From Actinoplanes nipponensis (GTDB taxonomy: Bacteria > Actinomycetota > Actinomycetes > Mycobacteriales > Micromonosporaceae): DNA of 64,000 nucleotides. The position numbers and the translations under genes were made by a program. The DNA is taken from NCBI RefSeq assembly GCF_016862275.1, contig NZ_BOMQ01000088.1, forward strand, positions 1 to 64,000, read 5' to 3'. Shown one piece after another: positions 15,668 to 25,299 of the stretch (positions within the stretch are counted from its first letter, which is position 1; the number at the start of each line of letters is the position of its first letter). The notes under the pieces were generated by a model. It searched no databases, had not been told where the DNA came from, and was given only the letters and a program-made list of their open reading frames with translations.

Positions 15668-18340
15668 TCACGGCGCCGGCGTGTGCTGGTGCTGGTGCCG
15701 CTGGTCCTGCGCGGGGGCCTCCGGATTCCGGTCGGCCGGGCGGTGGTTCTGCGCGCGGTCGTTGGCCAGCGCCGCGGTGAGCAGGTCGCCGAGCAGCTCG
15801 AGCAGGGGCCCGGCGGCGGCCAGGCGGGGATCGCCGGGGCGGGCCCGCGGGTCGAGGCCGCAGATGGAGCCGAACAGGGCGCCGTCGGGTTCGGTGATCA
15901 CCGCCGCGGCGTACGTGCCGATGGCGAGGGACCGGTTGATCCCGGCCTCCGCGTAGGCGGGGATCTGCTGGGCGTCGGGGGCCACCGCGGGGCCGCGGCC
16001 GGCGGTCATCCGGACGCAGAAGCTGTCCTCCCACGAGTGGCTGCCGCCCTGCCGCAGGCCGTAGCCGTTGTCGGCGTCGAGATAGAGGTAGACCTGCCGG
16101 CCCTGCTCCACCCGGGTGACCGCCCAGAACGCGAGCGGAAGCTGTTCGTGCAGGTAGTCCAGCACCAGCCGGGCGGTGTACTCGAACCCGGCGCCGGGCG
16201 GGGCCGCCCGGGCCGCGCTGTCGCCGGGCGGGACGGCGCGGACGACGTCCGGCCGCTGCGGCGCCGGCGGCGGATCCGCCACCGGTTCGGCGGCCGTGGC
16301 GGCCGGGAGCGTGAAGGTGAACCGGGATCCGCGCCCGGTGGGATTGTCGTCGGCGGAGATGGCGCCGCCGTGGCGTTCCACGATCCGTTTGCAGATGCCC
16401 AGCCCGAGCCCGGTGCCGGTGTAGCCGGAGTGGGTGTGGGCCCGGTGGAAGTTGTCGAAGATCGTCGCGTGCTGCCCGGCCGGGATGCCGATGCCGTTGT
16501 CGGTCACCGTGATCGTGACCACGTCGTCGGTGGCCCTGCTGGTGATGCCGATGTGCGGGGTCACCGCCGGGCCGGTGTACTTGATGGCGTTGCTGATCAG
16601 GTTGTCCAGCAGCTGCCGCACCAGCACCGGGTCGGCCCGGACCGCGTCCAGGTCGCCGATGGCGAACTCCGGCACCCGGGTGCCGCGGCTCTGGGCCTGG
16701 TCGATGCGGGCGATGGCGATGTCGCCGGCCAGCTCGCCGAGGTCGACGACGGCCGGCGCGATGGTGGCGTCGCGGGCGGTGGCGTAGCCCAGCAGATCGT
16801 TGATCAGGTTGCGCATGCGGGTGGCGGCGCGCCGGATCCGGACGACACCGTCCGCGGCATCGGCGGTCGCCGGGTGCTCCGGGGTCTCGGCGAAGATCTC
16901 GGCCAGCGCCTCGGTCCAGCCCTCGACGGTGGCCAGGGGGTTGAGCAGGTCGTGCGCCACCACGCCGGCGAACGCGGCCAGCTCGTCGCGCTGGCGGCGC
17001 TCGGCGGTGACGTCGTGGAACACCGTCACGGCGTACCGGCCGCCGGCGCCGTCGATCGGGGTGGAGCTGACGCTGAGCACCCGGCCGGTCGGCAGGCCCT
17101 GGTTGCTGACGTAGACGTCCATGCCGCGGACCGCCTCCCCGGCCAGGGCGCGCCGGTAGGGCATCTCGTCGGGTTCCAGCGCGGTGCCGTCGGCGTGGAA
17201 CAGCCCGTAGTAGCCCGGTTCGGCCATCGCGTCGGTGCCGCTGACCACGCCGCCCAGCAGCTGCCGGATGGCCGGGTTGCGCAGCAGGAAACGGCCCTGG
17301 GCGTCGACCACGGTGAGCCCCTCGTTGATCGAGTCGACGATGGCCTTCATCATGCCGGCCTGCTCGGCGGTGCTGTGCTGGGCGCTGCGCAACTCCTCGA
17401 CCAGGGCGGTGCGCTCGTCGCGGCCCAGGGCCAGCGTCAGGCCGACGACGGCGACCATGCCGACGAACAGCTGCGCGATCAGGGCCCGGACCGGGTGCGA
17501 CTCGACCTCGGCGAACGGGCCCAGCCCGTGCAGGGTGAAGATCACCGCCAGGCTGCCGAACGCCATGTCGTGCAGGATCACGAACCCGGTGTGCAGCCGC
17601 AGCCCGGCCCACACCGTCATCACCAGCAACGGGAACGCGAGCGGCAGGCCGTGGTCGAGGCCGAACGCGAGAACGTACGCGGCCAGCGAGATCACCAGCA
17701 CCGCCGGATACTCGACCCGGCGCCGCAGCGGCAGCGCCGCCCATTCGGCGCGCAGCCGCGCCACCAGGGTGCCCCTGGGGCTGGTGAGGGCGACGTGCAG
17801 CAGGTGGCCCAGCCGCAGACCGGCCGCGCCGATGAGCAGAATGCTGACCGTGTTGCGGGTCAGCCACACGGCGGCGCCCGGCCACGAGTAGTGCCCGTTG
17901 ATCACCCACACCCCGGTCGGGCCGATCAGCGCCCCGCACAGGGTGCACAGGAACGCCGCGGCGATCAACCGCCACAGCTCCCTCAGCGTGGCCAGCGGCC
18001 GGTCCCCGCCACCACCCCACAGGTGCGGCAGCCACCGGCGGAACAGCGCGGTGAAGACGAGCACCTGGGCCAGGTTGGCGACCACGAAGAACGCGGTGAG
18101 CTGCGGGGATGCCCCGGTGGCGAGGTTCACCGCGACCGTGGCGCCGGCCAGGGCCACCGCGTCCAGCCAGTACCACCGCGACGAGCGCTGGGCCAGGAAC
18201 CAGACGGCGGAGACCCCCGCCGCCGGCCACACCAGGCTCAGGCTGGTGTCGTCCATGACCGTCAGGCGCCCGGCATAGGTGGCCACCACGTACAGCGCGG
18301 TGAACCCGCAGGTACGCAGCAGGGCGGACACGAAGCTCAT
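15668..18340 (-). CDS. MASE1 membrane sensor histidine kinase with C-terminal GAF-like domain
   Basis: This 890-residue protein begins with 8-9 membrane helices (about residues 1-300) of MASE1 type, with SLSLVWPAAGVSAVWFLAQ. A PAS domain follows (about 340-460: VDSINEGLTVVDAQGRFLLR), then the HisKA helix with the phospho-accepting histidine in GVVAHDLLNPLATVEGW. The ATPase domain has the N box NLISNAIKYTGP and G boxes DNGIGIPAG and GTGLGLGICKRIVERHGG. After a proline-rich linker the last 170 residues resemble a GAF sensor (GSHSWEDSFCVRM, ALFGSICGLDP). ATG 18340 has a GGAGGGG site. No response regulator gene is adjacent, and the LuxR-type gene diverges from it. Confidence 0.9.
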   Translation of the reverse strand: MSFVSALLRTCGFTALYVVATYAGRLTVMDDTSLSLVWPAAGVSAVWFLAQRSSRWYWLDAVALAGATVAVNLATGASPQLTAFFVVANLAQVLVFTALFRRWLPHLWGGGGDRPLATLRELWRLIAAAFLCTLCGALIGPTGVWVINGHYSWPGAAVWLTRNTVSILLIGAAGLRLGHLLHVALTSPRGTLVARLRAEWAALPLRRRVEYPAVLVISLAAYVLAFGLDHGLPLAFPLLVMTVWAGLRLHTGFVILHDMAFGSLAVIFTLHGLGPFAEVESHPVRALIAQLFVGMVAVVGLTLALGRDERTALVEELRSAQHSTAEQAGMMKAIVDSINEGLTVVDAQGRFLLRNPAIRQLLGGVVSGTDAMAEPGYYGLFHADGTALEPDEMPYRRALAGEAVRGMDVYVSNQGLPTGRVLSVSSTPIDGAGGRYAVTVFHDVTAERRQRDELAAFAGVVAHDLLNPLATVEGWTEALAEIFAETPEHPATADAADGVVRIRRAATRMRNLINDLLGYATARDATIAPAVVDLGELAGDIAIARIDQAQSRGTRVPEFAIGDLDAVRADPVLVRQLLDNLISNAIKYTGPAVTPHIGITSRATDDVVTITVTDNGIGIPAGQHATIFDNFHRAHTHSGYTGTGLGLGICKRIVERHGGAISADDNPTGRGSRFTFTLPAATAAEPVADPPPAPQRPDVVRAVPPGDSAARAAPPGAGFEYTARLVLDYLHEQLPLAFWAVTRVEQGRQVYLYLDADNGYGLRQGGSHSWEDSFCVRMTAGRGPAVAPDAQQIPAYAEAGINRSLAIGTYAAAVITEPDGALFGSICGLDPRARPGDPRLAAAGPLLELLGDLLTAALANDRAQNHRPADRNPEAPAQDQRHQHQHTPAP

Positions 18341-18487
18341 GAAATGGGCCCCTCCTCGTCGACCTATTCGGCATCCGGGGGCGGTGAATGAGCGCCGCGG
18401 CGGTTCAGGCGGTCCGTGGACGACCTGCGCGAGCGGCTCGACGTACCGCTCGGCGGCGGCCCTTGAGACGCACGGCACAATGTGGGG

Positions 18488-21301
18488 ATGGGTCCGCACG
18501 TCGTCGGTCGCCGCCATGAGCTCGGTGAGCTCGCCCGCGTCGTGGCCGCCGCGTCGGCGGGTGCGGGCGCCCTGGTGGTGCTGTCCGGCGAGGCCGGCAT
18601 CGGTAAGACGACGACATTGTCGTGGCTGGCTGCGACGGCCGCTTCGGCCGGCATGCCGGTGCTGGCCGGCCGGGCCGTGGCGGACGAGGGCGCGCCCGCG
18701 TGCTGGCCGTGGTCGCGCGCGTTCGCGACCGGCCGCGGGCTGGGTCTGTCGCCGGAGCTGCTCGAGATCGGCGCCGGGCCGCCGGCCCAGGCCCGGTTCG
18801 TGGCCCTCGAGCGGGCCGCGAACGCCCTGCTCGCCGCAGTGCCGCCGAGCGGTCTGCTGGTCACCCTCGACGACCTGCAGTGGGCCGACGACGCCACGGT
18901 GCAGCTGCTGCGGCACGTCGGGGCCGACCTCGCCGGCGTGCGGCTGATCGTCGCGGTGGCGACCCGGGAGCCCGCCCGCCTGGGCGCCGTCCCGGCGCTG
19001 CCGGCGGCGCGCACCCTGCGCCTGCCGCCGCTGACGCCGGCCGAGGTCGGCGAATACCTGCGGGCCACCGCCGCCGGCCGGGTGAATCCCGCGCTGCCCG
19101 CACGCGTGCACCGGGACAGCGGCGGCAATCCACTGTTCGTCCGGGAGCTGGTGCGTGCGATCGGCACGTCGAGCGGCGGCCTGCCGGACTCGCTGCGCCC
19201 GCTCGTCGGCGCCCGGCTGGCCGGCGTCGGCGCGGACTGCCGCACACTGCTCGGCGCGTGCAGCGTGATCGGCGAAGAGTTCGACGTCACGCTGCTGGCC
19301 GCGGCGACCGGACACGGGCCAGACGAGGTCTCCGGCCGGCTCGCCGAGGCGGTGGCGGCGGGCATTCTCACCGACGATGCGGACGCGCCCAACCACATGC
19401 GGTTCACGCACGCGCTGGTCCGCCAGGCCGCGTACGACGACCTGCCGCGGCCCGACCGCACCCGCTGGCACCGTCTCGTCGCCGACGCACTGGTCGCCTC
19501 GCCGGTTCCCGGCCTCACCGCGGACGTGGCGCGGCACCGGATCCGGGCGGCCACGGACGCTTCGACCTGTCGCGCCGCCGTCGACGCCTGCCGGGCGGCG
19601 GTGGATGCCGCGCTGCGCTCGCTGGACCACGCCGACGCGGCGCACTGGTACCGCCGGGCCGTCGAGCTCGCCGCCGGCGCCCGCCTGGGGCCGGCCGAGC
19701 TCGCCGACCTGCTCCTCGGGCTGGCCGAGGCGGAGTACCTGGACCTGCGGGTGGCCGAGGCGCTGCGGCACTGCGTCGCGGGTTCGGACCTGGCCGCCGG
19801 CCTGGGCCGGGTCGACCTGCTCGCCCGGGCGGCGTTGGTCGTGCGGGGCATCGGCGGCGAGGGCCCGAACCGGGTCATCGCCGACCTGTGCGCCCGGGCC
19901 CGCGCGGCGCTGGGCGACGAGACCACGGATGACGGCCCGGCGGACGCCGTCGCCGGGGACGCCGGGACGCACGCCCGCGTGCTCGCGCAGCATGCGATGG
20001 CGCTGGCCCAGCATGCGGCGTCCTCGCCCGGGCTCACCGGCCGGGCGCAGGCCCTGAGCCGGCGGGCCATGGCCCTGGCGCACCGGGACGGCGGCAGCAC
20101 CGCGCTCGTGGACGCGCTGCACGCCCGCCAGACGCTCGCCGGCGGGCCCTCGGCATCCGCCGAACGGATGGCGATGGGCCTGCGTCTGCGCGAGCTGGGC
20201 CCGGTCCCGGAACGGCCGGAGACGCCGTTGTGGGCCAGCCTGTGGCGCATCGACGGATGCCTCGGGATGGGCGCGGTGGCCGAGGCCGACGGTGAGATCG
20301 CCGGGCTGGCGGCGTTCGCCGAACGGCTGGGTTGGCCGGTGGCCCGGTGGCACCTGCTGCGGGCGCGGGCCGCCCGCGCGATGCTCGCCGGCCGGTTCGC
20401 CGCGGCGGAGCGCTTCGTCGAGCAGGGGCAGGCGGTCGCCGAGCGGTACGGCGATCCGTCGATGCAGGGCCAGCACATCGCGTTCATGCTCGACATCCAG
20501 CGCAAGACCGGCCGCTTCGACGCTCCTGGCTTCGACGTCGCGGCCGCCGCGGACGCCGATCCGCGCCCGATCGTGCTCGCCATCGCCGCCGACTACCTGC
20601 TCGCCGGCGGCCACGCCGATCCGGCCCGCCCGCTGTTCGCGCGGCTCGTGCCCCTGCTTCCGGACCTGCCCGAGGACATCCGCCGGCCGACCATCGTGGC
20701 CATCGCCGGCGAGCTGGCCGCGGTCTTCGGCGACGCGGGCACCGTGGCGGCCGCCTATGGTTGCCTGCTGCCCTACGCCGGCCTCTACATGGCCTCGAGC
20801 TACGGCTACCGCGGCGCGTTCGCGCGCACGCTCGGCGTGCTCGCGTCCGCCCGGGACGACCACGAGGCGGCGATCGCTCACCTGACGGCCGCGCAAGAAC
20901 TGGAACGGCGGGTCGGCGCCCCGGCCGAGCTCGCGCTCGCGCAGCTCGCCCACGCCGGCGCCCGCCGGCGCCGGAACGGGCGCGGAGATCACGAGCACGC
21001 CGTCGCGCTCGCCGAGCGGGCCGCACGCACGGCACGCCGGCTCGGCATGGCGCCGGCGCTGACCGCCGCCACCGCGCTGCTGCGGGAGTTGGGCGGCGCC
21101 GACGCCGACGTGCTGACGGCCCGGGAACGCGAGGTCGCGCTGCTGGTGGCGGACGGCCTGCCGAACCGGGTCATCGCCGGGCGCCTCGCGGTGTCCGAGC
21201 GGACGGTGGAGAGCCACGTGCGCAACGTGCTGACCAAGCTCGGGCTGGCCAACCGCACCCAGGTGGCCGCCTGGACCCTGCGGGCCGGCCTGCGTACCTG
21301 A
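18488..21301 (+). CDS. LuxR-family regulator with AAA ATPase (MalT/LAL-like)
   Basis: This 937-residue cytoplasmic regulator has an N-terminal NTPase: Walker A GEAGIGKT at residues 34-41 and the Walker B stretch LLVTLDDLQWADDATVQLL near 120. The long middle (about 300-840) is helical and TPR-like. The C-terminus is a LuxR helix-turn-helix, LTAREREVALLVADGLPNRV to LAVSERTVESHVRNVLTKLG. Such LAL regulators act as ATP-dependent switches for secondary metabolism or sugar use. ATG 18488 is used; GTG 18482 is two codons upstream and cannot be excluded. It is divergent from the MASE1 kinase, with 147 bases shared between them. Confidence 0.9.
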   Translation: MGPHVVGRRHELGELARVVAAASAGAGALVVLSGEAGIGKTTTLSWLAATAASAGMPVLAGRAVADEGAPACWPWSRAFATGRGLGLSPELLEIGAGPPAQARFVALERAANALLAAVPPSGLLVTLDDLQWADDATVQLLRHVGADLAGVRLIVAVATREPARLGAVPALPAARTLRLPPLTPAEVGEYLRATAAGRVNPALPARVHRDSGGNPLFVRELVRAIGTSSGGLPDSLRPLVGARLAGVGADCRTLLGACSVIGEEFDVTLLAAATGHGPDEVSGRLAEAVAAGILTDDADAPNHMRFTHALVRQAAYDDLPRPDRTRWHRLVADALVASPVPGLTADVARHRIRAATDASTCRAAVDACRAAVDAALRSLDHADAAHWYRRAVELAAGARLGPAELADLLLGLAEAEYLDLRVAEALRHCVAGSDLAAGLGRVDLLARAALVVRGIGGEGPNRVIADLCARARAALGDETTDDGPADAVAGDAGTHARVLAQHAMALAQHAASSPGLTGRAQALSRRAMALAHRDGGSTALVDALHARQTLAGGPSASAERMAMGLRLRELGPVPERPETPLWASLWRIDGCLGMGAVAEADGEIAGLAAFAERLGWPVARWHLLRARAARAMLAGRFAAAERFVEQGQAVAERYGDPSMQGQHIAFMLDIQRKTGRFDAPGFDVAAAADADPRPIVLAIAADYLLAGGHADPARPLFARLVPLLPDLPEDIRRPTIVAIAGELAAVFGDAGTVAAAYGCLLPYAGLYMASSYGYRGAFARTLGVLASARDDHEAAIAHLTAAQELERRVGAPAELALAQLAHAGARRRRNGRGDHEHAVALAERAARTARRLGMAPALTAATALLRELGGADADVLTAREREVALLVADGLPNRVIAGRLAVSERTVESHVRNVLTKLGLANRTQVAAWTLRAGLRT

Positions 21302-21378
21302 TCTGCGTACCTCCACGGATGTCCCCGACCCCGGCAGCGCCGAGGATCGCTTCATCAACCGCAACCGGAGGTGGAGAG

Positions 21379-22029
21379 ATGTACGCACGACTGCAGACCG
21401 TGGCGGCCCGGCCGGCCGACGAGGACCTCGCGCCGAGGATCGCGGCGCTGGTGAGCGGGCACCCGGGCTTCGCCGGCCTGGTGCTGCTCACCGGTGACGA
21501 CGACGTTGGCGGCCTGGTGAGCCTGTGGCTGACCCGCGAGGACGCCGAACTGGCCTCGGAGCGTTCCGCCGCTGTCCGGGGTCAGCGCCCGTTCACGCTG
21601 ACCCGCGACGAGATCTACGAGGTGGACGCCGACGAGCCGGGAGCCGCAGCGGGCGAGGAGCCGGCGGTGGCGTTCCTCGGCGAGTTCGACGGGCCGCTCA
21701 GCCCGGCCCGGGTCGAGGCCGCCCGCTACGCCGGCACCCGGCGGCTCGCCCCGGTGCTGCGCACCGTCCCTGGCCTGGTCCGGATGCTGATGCTCTGGCA
21801 CCCGACCGAACGCCGCATGGCAGCGCTGCACCTGGCCACATCGACCGCGGCGCTGGGGGCGGTGAGCGAGGCCGTCATGTCCACGACGCTGCTGCCGGAT
21901 GAGGACCCGGCGCTGCTGCCCGGCCCGGACCGCATCGCCCGGATGCGGGTGCTGGCCTATCGGGGCGACCGCGTCGCGCCGGGATCCACGGAGGTCGGCT
22001 ACCTCGGCGGACCCGGAGCCGCGCGGTGA
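21379..22029 (+). CDS. Uncharacterised protein, possible dimeric alpha/beta barrel
   Basis: This 216-residue soluble protein has no signal or membrane segment. ATG 21379 follows a strong GGAGGTGGAGAG site. It opens MYARLQTVAARPADEDLAPR, and has GLVLLTGDDDVGGLVSLWLT, a pattern like the ferredoxin-like barrels of antibiotic-biosynthesis-monooxygenase proteins. A second similar half may lie at 115-200 (VPGLVRMLMLWHPTERRMAA). I cannot assign an enzyme activity. It is 77 bases after the LuxR-type regulator on the same strand and 16 bases before a YjbR-like gene, so these three may share a transcript. Confidence 0.7.
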   Translation: MYARLQTVAARPADEDLAPRIAALVSGHPGFAGLVLLTGDDDVGGLVSLWLTREDAELASERSAAVRGQRPFTLTRDEIYEVDADEPGAAAGEEPAVAFLGEFDGPLSPARVEAARYAGTRRLAPVLRTVPGLVRMLMLWHPTERRMAALHLATSTAALGAVSEAVMSTTLLPDEDPALLPGPDRIARMRVLAYRGDRVAPGSTEVGYLGGPGAAR

Positions 22030-22045
22030 CCGGTACTGTCGGCTC

Positions 22046-22459
22046 ATGTCCGGCCCCGGCGACGTGCCACCGCGGATCCTGCGCCGGCTGCGCCCGCTCT
22101 GCCGGGCCCTGCCGGAGACCGTCGAGGAACCGGCCTGGATCGGCGTCCGCTGGCGGATCCGGAACCGGACGTTCGCCCATGTCTACGCCCCCGATCCCGG
22201 GCGCAACCTGTTCTATCCGCGGGATCCGAGCGCCGGCGGGCAGCCGGTCGTCATGACGTTCCGGGTGCCCGCCGACGATCTGCTCGGCCTCACCGGCGGC
22301 GGCTTCCCGTTCTTCCGCGCCGGCTGGGGCCGCAACGTCGCGGGCGTCCTCCTCGGCGACCACACCGACTGGACCGAGATCGCCGAGCTGCTCACCGACA
22401 GCTACTGCGAGCTGGCCCCCAGGTTCCTCGCCGCCCGGGTGGCCGCCCCGCCGAGCTGA
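22046..22459 (+). CDS. MmcQ/YjbR family protein
   Basis: This 137-residue protein carries the YjbR-like DNA-binding fold features: LCRALPETVEEPAWIGVRWR near residues 18-37, FAHVYAPDPGRNLFYP, and at the C-terminus WTEIAELLTDSYCELAPRFL. Family members are small, widespread and of unproven role. The ATG at 22046 lacks an obvious ribosome site, but it is the only start that keeps the conserved N-terminal helix, and the preceding gene ends 16 bases upstream, so coupling is possible. It is convergent with the SDR gene, whose stop lies 8 bases further on. Confidence 0.8.
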   Translation: MSGPGDVPPRILRRLRPLCRALPETVEEPAWIGVRWRIRNRTFAHVYAPDPGRNLFYPRDPSAGGQPVVMTFRVPADDLLGLTGGGFPFFRAGWGRNVAGVLLGDHTDWTEIAELLTDSYCELAPRFLAARVAAPPS

Positions 22460-22467
22460 TCAGCGGC

Positions 22468-23166
22468 TCAGGACCAGGCGATCTCGCCCGCGCGGTCGAC
22501 GAACCGCCCGGAGCCATGGCCCGGCCCCTCGGTGGCCAGCCCGACGACGGCGTCGGTGCCCTCGGTGACGGTCTGCGGGCCGGTGTTGCCGTTGAGATCG
22601 GTCGCCGTGTAGCCCGGGTCGGCGGCGTTGATGCGGATGTCGGTCAGCGACCTGGCGTACTGGGTGGTCAGCATGGTGAGGGCGGCCTTGGACGAGGTGT
22701 AGGCCGGGGCGATCACCGTGGACTCGGCCCGGGACGGGTCGTGCGTGGCCGCCAGGGATCCCATCGAGCTGCTGACGTTGATGACGACCGGGTCGGCCGA
22801 GCGCCGCAGCAGCGGCAGGAAAGCCGTGGTGGTGCGCACCACGCCGACCAGGTTGACGTCCAGGACGGCCAGGACGTCGGCGCCCGTCAGGCCGGTCGGG
22901 TCACCGTGCGGGCCGTGCACGCCGGCGTTGTTGATCAGCACGTCGACGACGCCCTCGTGGCGCTCGACATCGGCCGCCGCCGCCGCGACCGAGCCGTCGT
23001 GGGTGACGTCGATCGGGACGAAGCGGGCGCCGAGCTCCGCGGCGGCGGCGCGGCCGGCCCGCGCGTCGCGGGCGCCGAGCAGCACGGTGTGGCCGTGCGC
23101 GACGAGGCGACGGGCGGTCTCGTGGCCGAGGCCCTTGTTGGCCCCGGTGATGAAGGTGATCGTCAT
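22468..23166 (-). CDS. Short-chain dehydrogenase/reductase (SDR)
   Basis: This 232-residue cytoplasmic oxidoreductase has a Rossmann fold. The cofactor motif is TGANKGLGHE (residues 7-16), with NNAGVHGP in the fourth strand and the catalytic serine in INVSSSMGS. The YTSSK element supplies the active-site tyrosine and lysine. GARDARAGRAAAAELG after the second strand favours NADP(H). Substrate is unknown. Its promoter is shared with the divergent MmyB-like regulator gene, which usually controls such a reductase. Confidence 0.92.
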   Translation of the reverse strand: MTITFITGANKGLGHETARRLVAHGHTVLLGARDARAGRAAAAELGARFVPIDVTHDGSVAAAAADVERHEGVVDVLINNAGVHGPHGDPTGLTGADVLAVLDVNLVGVVRTTTAFLPLLRRSADPVVINVSSSMGSLAATHDPSRAESTVIAPAYTSSKAALTMLTTQYARSLTDIRINAADPGYTATDLNGNTGPQTVTEGTDAVVGLATEGPGHGSGRFVDRAGEIAWS

Positions 23167-23214
23167 GCGCCCATCGTTGGCCCGCGCCGCGCGGGGCGCC
23201 AGGGAAGGCGCGAC

Positions 23215-23232
23215 GGTAGGAAAACGGCTACC
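23215..23232. promoter_or_regulatory. Dyad between the SDR gene and the MmyB-like regulator
   Basis: GGTAG and CTACC form a perfect 5-base inverted repeat with an 8-base spacer (GGTAGGAAAACGGCTACC). It lies in the 103-base divergent promoter region, 49 bases from the SDR start and 38 from the regulator start. A/T bases in the spacer stand out against the GC-rich surroundings. It is a good candidate operator for the adjacent regulator. Confidence 0.45.
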
Positions 23233-23269
23233 ACCCGCCGGCGCCGGGCCGCGGGAGACAATCGGGCCC

Positions 23270-24160
23270 ATGACCGCTTCGGGTACGGAGTTCGGCGCCA
23301 CGCTGCGCGCCTGGCGCGACCGGCTCACCCCGGCCGCGGTCGGGCTGCCCAGCGGCCGCTCGCGCCGGGCGAGGGGGCTGCGCCGGGAGGAGCTCGCCGA
23401 CCTCGCCGGGATCTCGGTCGACTACGTCGTCCGCCTGGAGCAGGGCCGGTTCACCACGCCCTCGGCGCAGGTGGTCGCCGCGCTGGCCCGGGCCCTGCAG
23501 CTCGGGACCGCGGAACGCGACCATCTGTACCGGCTGGCCGGCCTCGTCCCGCCGGCCGACGGGGAGATCTCCGACCACATCCCGCCGGGCCTGCACCGCG
23601 TGCTGAACCGCCTCGGCGACGCGGCCGTCGCGGTCTTCGCCGCCGACTGGCAGCTGATCTGGTGGAACCGCGGCTGGTCGGCGCTGCTCGGCGACCCGTC
23701 GTCGGCCCCGCGGGAACGCCGCAACTTCGCCCGGGACACCTTCCCGGTCGACGGCGACCGGCCCAGCTTGTCGCAGTGGCCGGTGACCTCGCTCGCCCCC
23801 GACCGGGTCGACGCCGCCGTCGTGTCCGACCTGCGCCGCGCCACCGGACGCTTCCCGGACAACAGCCGGTTGACCGGCCTGATCCGGGCGCTGATCGCGG
23901 GCAACCCCCGCTTCGCCGAGTTGTGGGCCCGCGGCGCGGTCGGCGCCCACCGCGAGGACCACAAGATCGTCGCGCACCCGGCGGTCGGGCCGATCGAGGT
24001 GGACTGCGACGTCATGACCGACGGCGACGCCGAACTCAAGATCGTGGTCCTCACCGTGGCCCCCGGATCCGAGGACGAGACCAGGATGCGGCTGGCCTTC
24101 CTGGCCGGCGTCCCCGGCCCCGCGCTCGGCTCGCCCGCGTCCGCCCACCCCCGCGCGTAG
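23270..24160 (+). CDS. XRE/MmyB-like transcriptional regulator
   Basis: This 296-residue protein has an N-terminal XRE helix-turn-helix (residues about 35-90: LRREELADLAGISVDYVVRL then EQGRFTTPSAQVVAALARAL) and a C-terminal MmyB-type ligand domain with ADWQLIWWNRGWSALLGDP near residue 125. MmyB-like proteins in actinobacteria bind fatty-acid-like ligands and often repress a divergent oxidoreductase, exactly the layout here with the SDR gene. ATG 23270 gives the standard length for the family. Confidence 0.9.
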   Translation: MTASGTEFGATLRAWRDRLTPAAVGLPSGRSRRARGLRREELADLAGISVDYVVRLEQGRFTTPSAQVVAALARALQLGTAERDHLYRLAGLVPPADGEISDHIPPGLHRVLNRLGDAAVAVFAADWQLIWWNRGWSALLGDPSSAPRERRNFARDTFPVDGDRPSLSQWPVTSLAPDRVDAAVVSDLRRATGRFPDNSRLTGLIRALIAGNPRFAELWARGAVGAHREDHKIVAHPAVGPIEVDCDVMTDGDAELKIVVLTVAPGSEDETRMRLAFLAGVPGPALGSPASAHPRA

Positions 24161-24296
24161 CGTCGCCGACGGCACGCCGGCCGAGCGTCCGGCCTGTGGA
24201 GTGCCTGCCGGCTGGAGTGCCTGGCCGAGTCGAGCGGCCGGCCGCGGCGCACGTGGATGGTCGGCGACCCGGGCCGCGACCGGTAGCCGACCGCGG

Positions 24297-25265
24297 TCAG
24301 CGCCGCGCGTACGGATCGGCCCAGCCGGCGTGGTCCGGCGCGTCGAGCCGCTGCACCTGGTCCTCGCTGAGCTTGAGCGCCACCCCCTCGAGGGCGCTGT
24401 CCAGCTGCGCGAGCTTGCTGCCGCCCAGCATCGGGCGGATGCCCCGGCCCAGCAGCCAGGCCAGCACCACCTGCCCGCGGCTGGCCCCGGACTCGGCCGC
24501 CACCTCGTCGAGGACCGCCAGCCGGGCGGTGTTGCCCGGGTGGTCGTACACGGCGGGGATCGGCTTGGCCGGATTGTCGTAGGCGCCGGACAGCAGCGGG
24601 GTGTACGCCCACAGGTCCATCTGGTGCTCGGCGGCGTAGTCGGCCTGTTCGTCGCTGAGGATTCCGAAGCGGTGCGCCACCCCGGGCGGCAACGTGCCGG
24701 GGCGCGGGCGCAGGTAGGTGGCGTTGAGCTGCAGGGCGTCGAACGGGCGGGCGCCGATCGCACGGGCGTGGGCGCGGCCCCGCTCGACCAGCCAGGCCGG
24801 GTGGTTGGAGACGCCGAACCGGTCGGCGCCCAGCCCGGCGAGCGCCTCGACGGTGTCCTCGATGGGCACCGAACGGTCCTCCTGGTGCAGCCACAGCAGG
24901 TCGACCCGGTCCAGGCCGAGCCGGTCGAGGCTGCCGGTGAACGCCGCGCGGACCGCGGCCGGGGACAGCCCTTCGCGGCGCTGCGGCCAGGAGCCCGGCT
25001 CCAGCGGCTCGGCGCCCAGCTTGGTGGCGATCCGGACCCGGTCCCGGACCCCCGGCCGGGCCACCAGCCAGCGGCCGAGCAGCCGCTCGCTGTCGCCTCC
25101 GCGACCGGTGTCGGCGGCCCAGAACGCGTAGCAGTCGGCGGTGTCGATCCAGCTCCCGCCCCGCTCGACGAACCGGTCGAGCAGGGCGAAGGACGTCCGC
25201 TCGTCGACGGTGGTGCCGAACATCATCGCCCCGAGCACCAGCGGGGACTGCGTCGCTTGCGTCAT
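24297..25265 (-). CDS. Aldo/keto reductase
   Basis: This 322-residue TIM-barrel oxidoreductase uses NADPH. The catalytic Asp-Tyr pair is in IDTADCYAFWA (around residue 45), the lysine in VRIATKLG, and the histidine in VDLLWLHQED. The cofactor end has VVLAWLLGRGIRPMLGGSK. ATG 25265 is used; GTG 25271 is two codons upstream. The 136 bases downstream (24161-24296) show no gene. Substrate is unknown. It is followed upstream, on the same strand, by a nitroreductase-type gene whose stop is 34 bases before this start. Confidence 0.9.
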   Translation of the reverse strand: MTQATQSPLVLGAMMFGTTVDERTSFALLDRFVERGGSWIDTADCYAFWAADTGRGGDSERLLGRWLVARPGVRDRVRIATKLGAEPLEPGSWPQRREGLSPAAVRAAFTGSLDRLGLDRVDLLWLHQEDRSVPIEDTVEALAGLGADRFGVSNHPAWLVERGRAHARAIGARPFDALQLNATYLRPRPGTLPPGVAHRFGILSDEQADYAAEHQMDLWAYTPLLSGAYDNPAKPIPAVYDHPGNTARLAVLDEVAAESGASRGQVVLAWLLGRGIRPMLGGSKLAQLDSALEGVALKLSEDQVQRLDAPDHAGWADPYARR

Positions 25266-25299
25266 GCCCACGACCCTGGCACCTGGAGCGCGCTCCAGG

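Noticed and set aside
15668..21388. A 1906-codon minus-strand ORF joining the histidine kinase and the antisense of the LuxR-type gene
   Set aside because: Only the last 890 codons are the kinase. The upstream part mirrors the well-supported LuxR ATPase gene on the other strand.
24161..24296. Possible gene fragment between the MmyB-like regulator and the aldo-keto reductase
   Set aside because: A minus-strand frame reads TAVGYRSRPGSPTIHV but no start, family match or second block is seen; only a short TGGAGTGCCTG direct repeat.
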